Assembly (NCBI GenBank): GCA_007127625.1
Contig: SKYZ01000347.1
Span: 1-8,999 of the forward strand
Direction of reading: 5' to 3'
DNA from: Aquisalimonas sp.
Lineage (GTDB): Bacteria > Pseudomonadota > Gammaproteobacteria > Nitrococcales > Aquisalimonadaceae
DNA: 8,999 bases
Position numbers and translations under genes: made by a program. Within the stretch, counting starts at the first letter, position 1. Every line of letters begins with the position of its first letter. A model generated the notes under the pieces. The model saw only the letters and a program-made list of their open reading frames with translations, was not told where the DNA came from and did not search any database. Positions 7,201 to 8,999 of the stretch are shown here, in pieces.

Positions 7201-7361
7201 TCGGTGACCCGGGGGATGTTCTGCTCGCCGCCCAGGTGGGCGAGGATGCGCCGGTTCAGGAGTTGCTGGTTCATCCGCTGGAGCAGGGGCCACTGGATCG
7301 CGCGATGGACCGAGCTTTACGGGACTGGCATGCCCCCAAGGCGATCCCCCTGCGCCGGTGA
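4281..7361 (+). CDS. Membrane-anchored PAS-PAS-PAS-GGDEF-EAL protein with a degenerate receiver tail; probable c-di-GMP phosphodiesterase
   Basis: 1026 residues. Start chosen at ATG 4281 (GAGG seven bases upstream); the frame is open further left but would overlap the divergent gene and encode no membrane-like start. Two TM segments (~13-33 and ~48-68) are followed by a short helical linker, PAS1 (~87-200), PAS2 (~208-323), PAS3 (~335-448), GGDEF (~452-620), EAL (~632-880) and a receiver-like domain (~896-1015). The EAL domain keeps E665 (EALLR), N724, E756 (EITE), D786-D787 (DDFG), K807 (IKID), E843 and Q863, so c-di-GMP hydrolysis is expected. The GGDEF loop is intact (537-541), but the first metal Asp of the 'DxDxFKxxND' motif is N496 (LNLTRFQIFND), and the I-site RxxD position reads DDGD, so cyclase activity is doubtful; it may bind GTP as an allosteric switch. 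The receiver-like tail lacks its acidic pair, phospho-Asp and Lys. The inputs are unknown; PAS domains may sense redox, oxygen or a small ligand. Confidence 0.95.
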   Translation: MCALNGKRLDHLPLSVALAYAVVAGGWIVASDTVLMWLGLDGDSHVAVSVAKGLAFVAVTATLLYWLLSRAVAEQRRTLDELESAERSFRRRVEALSHGVVETDAQGRIRFANGAARELLGGPRCQLEGSELADSLLGADALRSVDRVRRAARDSGGDSKGVFHARAGQDHGHARELRFDWSIHGTSDDLRLVFELTDITEWLRASAESRRLSAVLEATTDLVATMDSDGRITYVNAAGEGLLSVDAGGLEGTRLRSRMAPWARLVLDERAVPEALKQGTWTGESALLDADGREIPVSQVIIAHRGAQGQLDYFSTIARDITEQKALDDALYASREQYRSLVENTHDGIAVAQQGRVCYVNPRLSAMLGFDHRHYVGDRSMDFVHPEDREYVRAWYRAFRDGMPREECISFRFLTIDGSVRHVKARASTILWEGHGAVLSFFEDISDRVRAEGRLEYLAEFDALTGLPNRDLLLSRLDQALQHGGERNTVAVVYLNLTRFQIFNDSYGHVLGDRLLRAVAERLTEALDDGDVVARIGGDEFVVLLTGLNDTDVIPKGVRAIFEALREPVVLDGQEFFVNASAGIAVYPDDSDDAQVLLRNAASALEMAKQSGPGAYRYYAAGLNEQARRRLALETDLRHALARGEFEVYFQPQAALNDGSLKGAEALLRWNHGEHGMIMPGDFIPLLEESELILEVGAWVLRRACETQRYWERQHDSRVHVSVNLSARQLDDDALVQRVNTILDETLASPECIELEITESSLVHNPAEAARTLEALKALGLSIAVDDFGTGYSSLSYFRRFPVDTIKIDKAFVAEATSDPDTAEIIRAIIAMGHSLGCLLVAEGVETFGELRFLRRAGCDWMQGYYLARPSPAADFEGMVSGTGPLVQVTAEVDRQPVVLVVGRNPGLPRKVAAALPEDAPAPIVVTSAAEAFERMACGDLTAVVVHQAPEGMDPLVFLSRTRSLYPGVRRLLVGDPGDVLLAAQVGEDAPVQELLVHPLEQGPLDRAMDRALRDWHAPKAIPLRR

Positions 7362-7401
7362 CACAGGGCAAGTCGCGCTCTTTGGCCATTGCCTGTCACC
7401 G
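7356..7401. repeat. Inverted repeat joining the stop codons of two converging genes
   Basis: CGGTGACA (7356-7363) pairs with TGTCACCG (7394-7401), and after a three-base bulge GGCAA (7367-7371) pairs with TTGCC (7389-7393), giving 13 pairs around a 17-base loop. The left arm contains the TGA of the c-di-GMP gene (7359-7361), and the right arm contains the stop of the minus-strand gene (7396-7398). The gap between the genes is only 34 bases. It probably serves as a shared transcription end for both strands, though neither side has a T-run. Confidence 0.45.
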
Positions 7402-7881
7402 CGAGGCGTCGGCGTCCGGGCCGCAGAGCTCGCGCAGCGCGCCAATAAGCTCTTCGGTGCGCTTCGGTGGCAACGGTGGGCTGGCCGAGGGATCCAGGGC
7501 GCTCAACAGATCCCGGCTCCAGTCGTCCTCGCCCTGCCGCAGCGACTCCAGGGTGCCCCACCAGGCCACCCGGAATACCGGTTCCGTGAGCCCATTCACC
7601 GACGCCCGCAGCCGCGGGTCGGTGCCACGGATTTCAAGGGCCGCCAGGGTGTCCTGCAGGCGGTCACGCACGCGGATGTAATCCAGTCCTTCCAGGCCGT
7701 GGCGGCGCGGTTCCACCCGCGCGAGGTAGTGGCCGAGCTCGCTGCGCCCGGAAAACCAGGCGCAGGAGTGCTGCCCGGTTTCCAGGTTACGGGTGACCAG
7801 GCCAAGGCGGTAACGCCGAGGGTCCCGGGTTGCCATCAGTGCCTCGATGGCGTCGATGTCCTCGCCTTCCCAGGGAAACAC
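7396..7881 (-). CDS. Hypothetical protein, 161 residues
   Basis: Starts at GTG with a perfect AGGAGG four bases upstream (slightly short spacing), so the gene is very likely real. I do not recognise the family. The N-terminal two thirds (residues 1-115) look like a compact alpha/beta domain: DPRRYRLGLVTRNLETGQ suggests a strand-turn-strand, HYLARV and DRLQDTLAALEIRG helices, and PVFRVAWWGTLESL at 101-114 a strand with two Trp. A Pro-rich linker (131-139) is followed by a helix (KRTEELIGALRELCG) and an acidic tail. There are two Cys (40, 153), no signal peptide and no membrane segment, so it is probably cytosolic. It diverges from the DUF1820 gene across a 95-base gap. A long plus-strand frame covers this region but has no ribosome site or family features and is treated as a shadow. 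Confidence 0.75.
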   Translation of the reverse strand: MFPWEGEDIDAIEALMATRDPRRYRLGLVTRNLETGQHSCAWFSGRSELGHYLARVEPRRHGLEGLDYIRVRDRLQDTLAALEIRGTDPRLRASVNGLTEPVFRVAWWGTLESLRQGEDDWSRDLLSALDPSASPPLPPKRTEELIGALRELCGPDADASR

Positions 7882-7976
7882 TGGACCTCCTGCGTGGCGT
7901 CGAAAACACGTATGGTACCCTCTCGCCTCGCGTCTTTTCAGCGATCCAACCGTTTTCCACAGGGCTGGCAGTCACC
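7882..7976. promoter_or_regulatory. Divergent promoter region between the 161-residue protein gene and the DUF1820 gene
   Basis: A 95-base gap that must serve both directions. For the minus-strand gene a weak sigma-70-like pair is CTGAAA (7936-7941) and TACCAT (7912-7917), spaced 18 bases, each matching four of six consensus positions. For the plus strand no clear pair was found. The ribosome site of the DUF1820 gene is poor, an AGGG about 11 bases before ATG. Confidence 0.35.
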
Positions 7977-8309
7977 ATGGCGGATGAACGCATCTACCGC
8001 ATCATCTTCGTCAACCAGGGACAGATCTACGAAATCTACGCCCACAGCGTGCAACAGGGCGGACTGATGGGCTTCGTGGAAGTGGAAGCGCTCAGTTTCG
8101 GCGAGCGCACACAGGTCGTGGTGGACCCGGCGGAGGAGAGACTCCAGTCGGAATTTGAGGGCGTCAAGCGCACCTACATTCCCATGCACTCGGTGGTGCG
8201 GATCGATGAGGTGGAGCGTGTCGGCCCTGCGAAAGTGACCAGCGCCGAAGGCAATGTCACCCCGTTCCCCGGCATGCCGGGCTTCGGCCCCGGGCCAGGC
8301 AAGAGCTGA
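7977..8309 (+). CDS. DUF1820 family protein, 110 residues
   Basis: The sequence closely fits the small DUF1820 family of gammaproteobacteria: it opens MADERIYRIIFVNQGQIYEIY, followed by GFVEVEALSFGE (32-43), VVVDPAEERLQSEFEGVKRTY (47-67) and IPMHSVVRIDEVE (68-80), and ends in a Pro/Gly-rich tail with TPFPGMPGFGPGPG. Function is unknown in the family. The pattern of strands and the absence of a signal peptide suggest a cytosolic beta-rich domain. The start is the first ATG matching the family N-terminus; an upstream in-frame extension reaching 7830 has no family match. The gene stops seven bases before the 3' end of the convergent SRP RNA gene, so the two transcripts must meet; the SRP stem itself is an inverted repeat that could help stop this one. 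Confidence 0.92.
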   Translation: MADERIYRIIFVNQGQIYEIYAHSVQQGGLMGFVEVEALSFGERTQVVVDPAEERLQSEFEGVKRTYIPMHSVVRIDEVERVGPAKVTSAEGNVTPFPGMPGFGPGPGKS

Positions 8310-8315
8310 GAGGGA

Positions 8316-8427
8316 GGCGGCACGTACCAGCCACACCCCGGCGCCCGAGTTCACTGCTGCGGCTGCTCCCTTCCGGGCCTGACCGGGTTCACAGTGTATC
8401 GTCGCGAGGGGACCGGCACGGGCCGCC
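8316..8427 (-). ncRNA. ffs: Signal recognition particle RNA, small bacterial (4.5S) type
   Basis: On the minus strand the complement of 8361-8384 reads as the conserved SRP apical domain: GGTCAGG, then CCCGGAAGG, then GAGCAGCC, including the GGAA-type tetraloop and the asymmetric loop that bind Ffh. The ends pair: the complement of 8422-8427 (GGCGGC) matches GCCGCC at the 3' end (complement of 8316-8321), and pairing continues inward with one mismatch and several wobbles, giving a long rod. The inferred length of ~112 bases is close to the 114 of E. coli 4.5S RNA. With Ffh it targets nascent membrane proteins to FtsY. Ends are placed from the terminal pairing and could be off by a few bases. 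No clear T-run follows the 3' end. Confidence 0.93.
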
Positions 8428-8506
8428 ATTGAGCGGATCGCGCGTTCCGTGGCGCCTCAACGCCAACAGGTGCGACAGGGTAGCGACCCTGCCGCCGCGA
8501 CACAAG
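8428..8506 (-). promoter_or_regulatory. Short gap with the likely SRP RNA promoter and a hairpin after the barrel gene
   Basis: The SRP RNA promoter must lie here unless it is read through from the barrel gene. A weak candidate on the minus strand is TTGAGG with TCCGCT 17 bases later, just before the RNA. A hairpin CAGGGT/ACCCTG with an AGCG loop (8476-8491) stands 15 bases beyond the barrel gene's stop and can extend by three more pairs after a mismatch (8472-8495). It may end that transcript, but no T-run follows. Confidence 0.35.
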
Positions 8507-8989
8507 TCAGGGCAGGCTGATCTGGATGCTGACCATGCCCGCCTGGAAGTCGTTGCGGTCCTGGTACTCGGCGCGGATGCGCGTCAGGGGCAGCACCCCG
8601 ACACTCGCGCCGACGGCGTACATGGCGCCGTCGCTGTCGCCCCATTCGTATCCAGCGCGGGCGTGAAGATTGATCAACGGCAGGGTGGTGAGGGTGCCCT
8701 GAAGGCCGGCGTCCCAGTTGTTGTACCGGGTGTCGCCGTTATCGTCGAAGCTTCCGGTGCGGGTATAGCCACCCTCAAGCCCCAGGCGGAATGCCAGCGG
8801 GACCCGAAAGAAATCGTAGCCGCCGTAGATTCGCGTGCCATACCGCGAGTCATTGCCGCCGTCGTCGAAATCCGTGTAGACCACGCCGGCGCCGCCGAAC
8901 AGGTTCGCGTTGGCGGCGGCCGGGGCGATGGCGAACTGCGCTGCGGAGGTGATCAGCAGCAGCCGGGCCATGGAGGCACTGGGGTTCAT
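8507..8989 (-). CDS. Small outer-membrane beta-barrel protein with signal peptide
   Basis: 160 residues. The N-terminus is a signal peptide with hydrophobic core LLLITSAAQFAIA and a likely cleavage after A28 (ANA/N). The mature ~132 residues alternate polar and hydrophobic/aromatic positions with Gly- and Asp-rich turns (e.g. YGGYDFF, LGLEGGYTR, ARAGYEWGD, RAEYQDRNDF), as in eight-stranded OmpA-like/porin-family barrels. It ends VSIQISLP, with Pro rather than the usual terminal Phe/Tyr. The start at M1 is preferred because AGGTG (8995-8999) lies six bases upstream, at the very window edge; M7 would give a more classic signal peptide (MARLLL) but has no ribosome site. The product is presumably inserted by the Bam complex; its specific role (structural, adhesion or small transport) cannot be told. 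Confidence 0.82.
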   Translation of the reverse strand: MNPSASMARLLLITSAAQFAIAPAAANANLFGGAGVVYTDFDDGGNDSRYGTRIYGGYDFFRVPLAFRLGLEGGYTRTGSFDDNGDTRYNNWDAGLQGTLTTLPLINLHARAGYEWGDSDGAMYAVGASVGVLPLTRIRAEYQDRNDFQAGMVSIQISLP

Positions 8990-8999
8990 GGTTGCACCT

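Noticed and set aside
7183..8067. Plus-strand open frame of 294 codons spanning the 161-residue minus gene
   Set aside because: It overlaps the end of the c-di-GMP gene, the whole minus gene and the DUF1820 start. It has no ribosome site and low-complexity Arg/Pro/Gly composition.
1..8999. CRISPR arrays, insertion sequences, tRNA genes and direct repeats
   Set aside because: None could be seen; the repeats present are local hairpins and there are no transposase-like or tRNA-like sequences.

Overview
The window is GC-rich, gene-dense bacterial DNA. A 110-residue DUF1820-type protein, a short (4.5S-like) SRP RNA, a long PAS-GGDEF-EAL protein and a small signal-peptide-bearing outer-membrane barrel together suggest a gammaproteobacterium. 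A GC-rich member of the Ectothiorhodospiraceae/Halomonas-like groups is a guess from composition only; no rRNA or other strong taxonomic marker is present.

Left part (1-3739, + strand): a tungsten/molybdenum aldehyde oxidoreductase operon. It runs from a 5'-truncated AOR-family catalytic subunit (CX2CX3C cluster motif plus a distal Cys), through an 80-base gap holding a very strong hairpin, to a 422-residue FAD/NAD(P)H pyridine nucleotide-disulfide-type reductase, a MoaD/ThiS-like sulfur carrier ending in Gly-Gly, and an unrecognised 105-residue protein ending in Gly-Gly-Gly. The last three genes overlap one another (11 bases, then TAATG). The order resembles the bacterial aor clusters typified by Aromatoleum aromaticum, where a catalytic subunit works with a ~46 kDa FAD subunit. 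The likely job is NAD(P)-linked aldehyde/carboxylic acid interconversion, with a dedicated sulfur carrier for pterin cofactor assembly. An Fe-S subunit gene may lie just left of the window.

Middle (3740-7361): a 189-base convergent gap with two hairpins, then a small very acidic protein on the minus strand (3929-4135). A 145-base divergent control region with two abutting inverted repeats separates it from a 1026-residue membrane-anchored c-di-GMP protein: two TM segments, three PAS domains, GGDEF, EAL and a C-terminal receiver-like domain. The EAL domain keeps its catalytic residues. The GGDEF domain keeps the GGDEF loop but has Asn for the first metal-binding Asp and lacks the I-site. The receiver-like domain lacks every phosphorylation residue. 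The best reading is a PAS-gated c-di-GMP phosphodiesterase.

Right part (7362-8999): an unrecognised 161-residue protein (minus) converges on the c-di-GMP gene, and an inverted repeat joins the two stop codons. A DUF1820 gene diverges from it. The SRP RNA gene (minus) follows immediately, and then a small outer-membrane beta-barrel protein (minus) whose ribosome binding site touches the window edge.

The operon and the c-di-GMP protein look like independent modules. No mobile element, tRNA, CRISPR array or sign of recent transfer was seen. The least explained items are the 105-residue Gly-tailed protein in the aor operon and the dead-receiver tail on the GGDEF-EAL protein.
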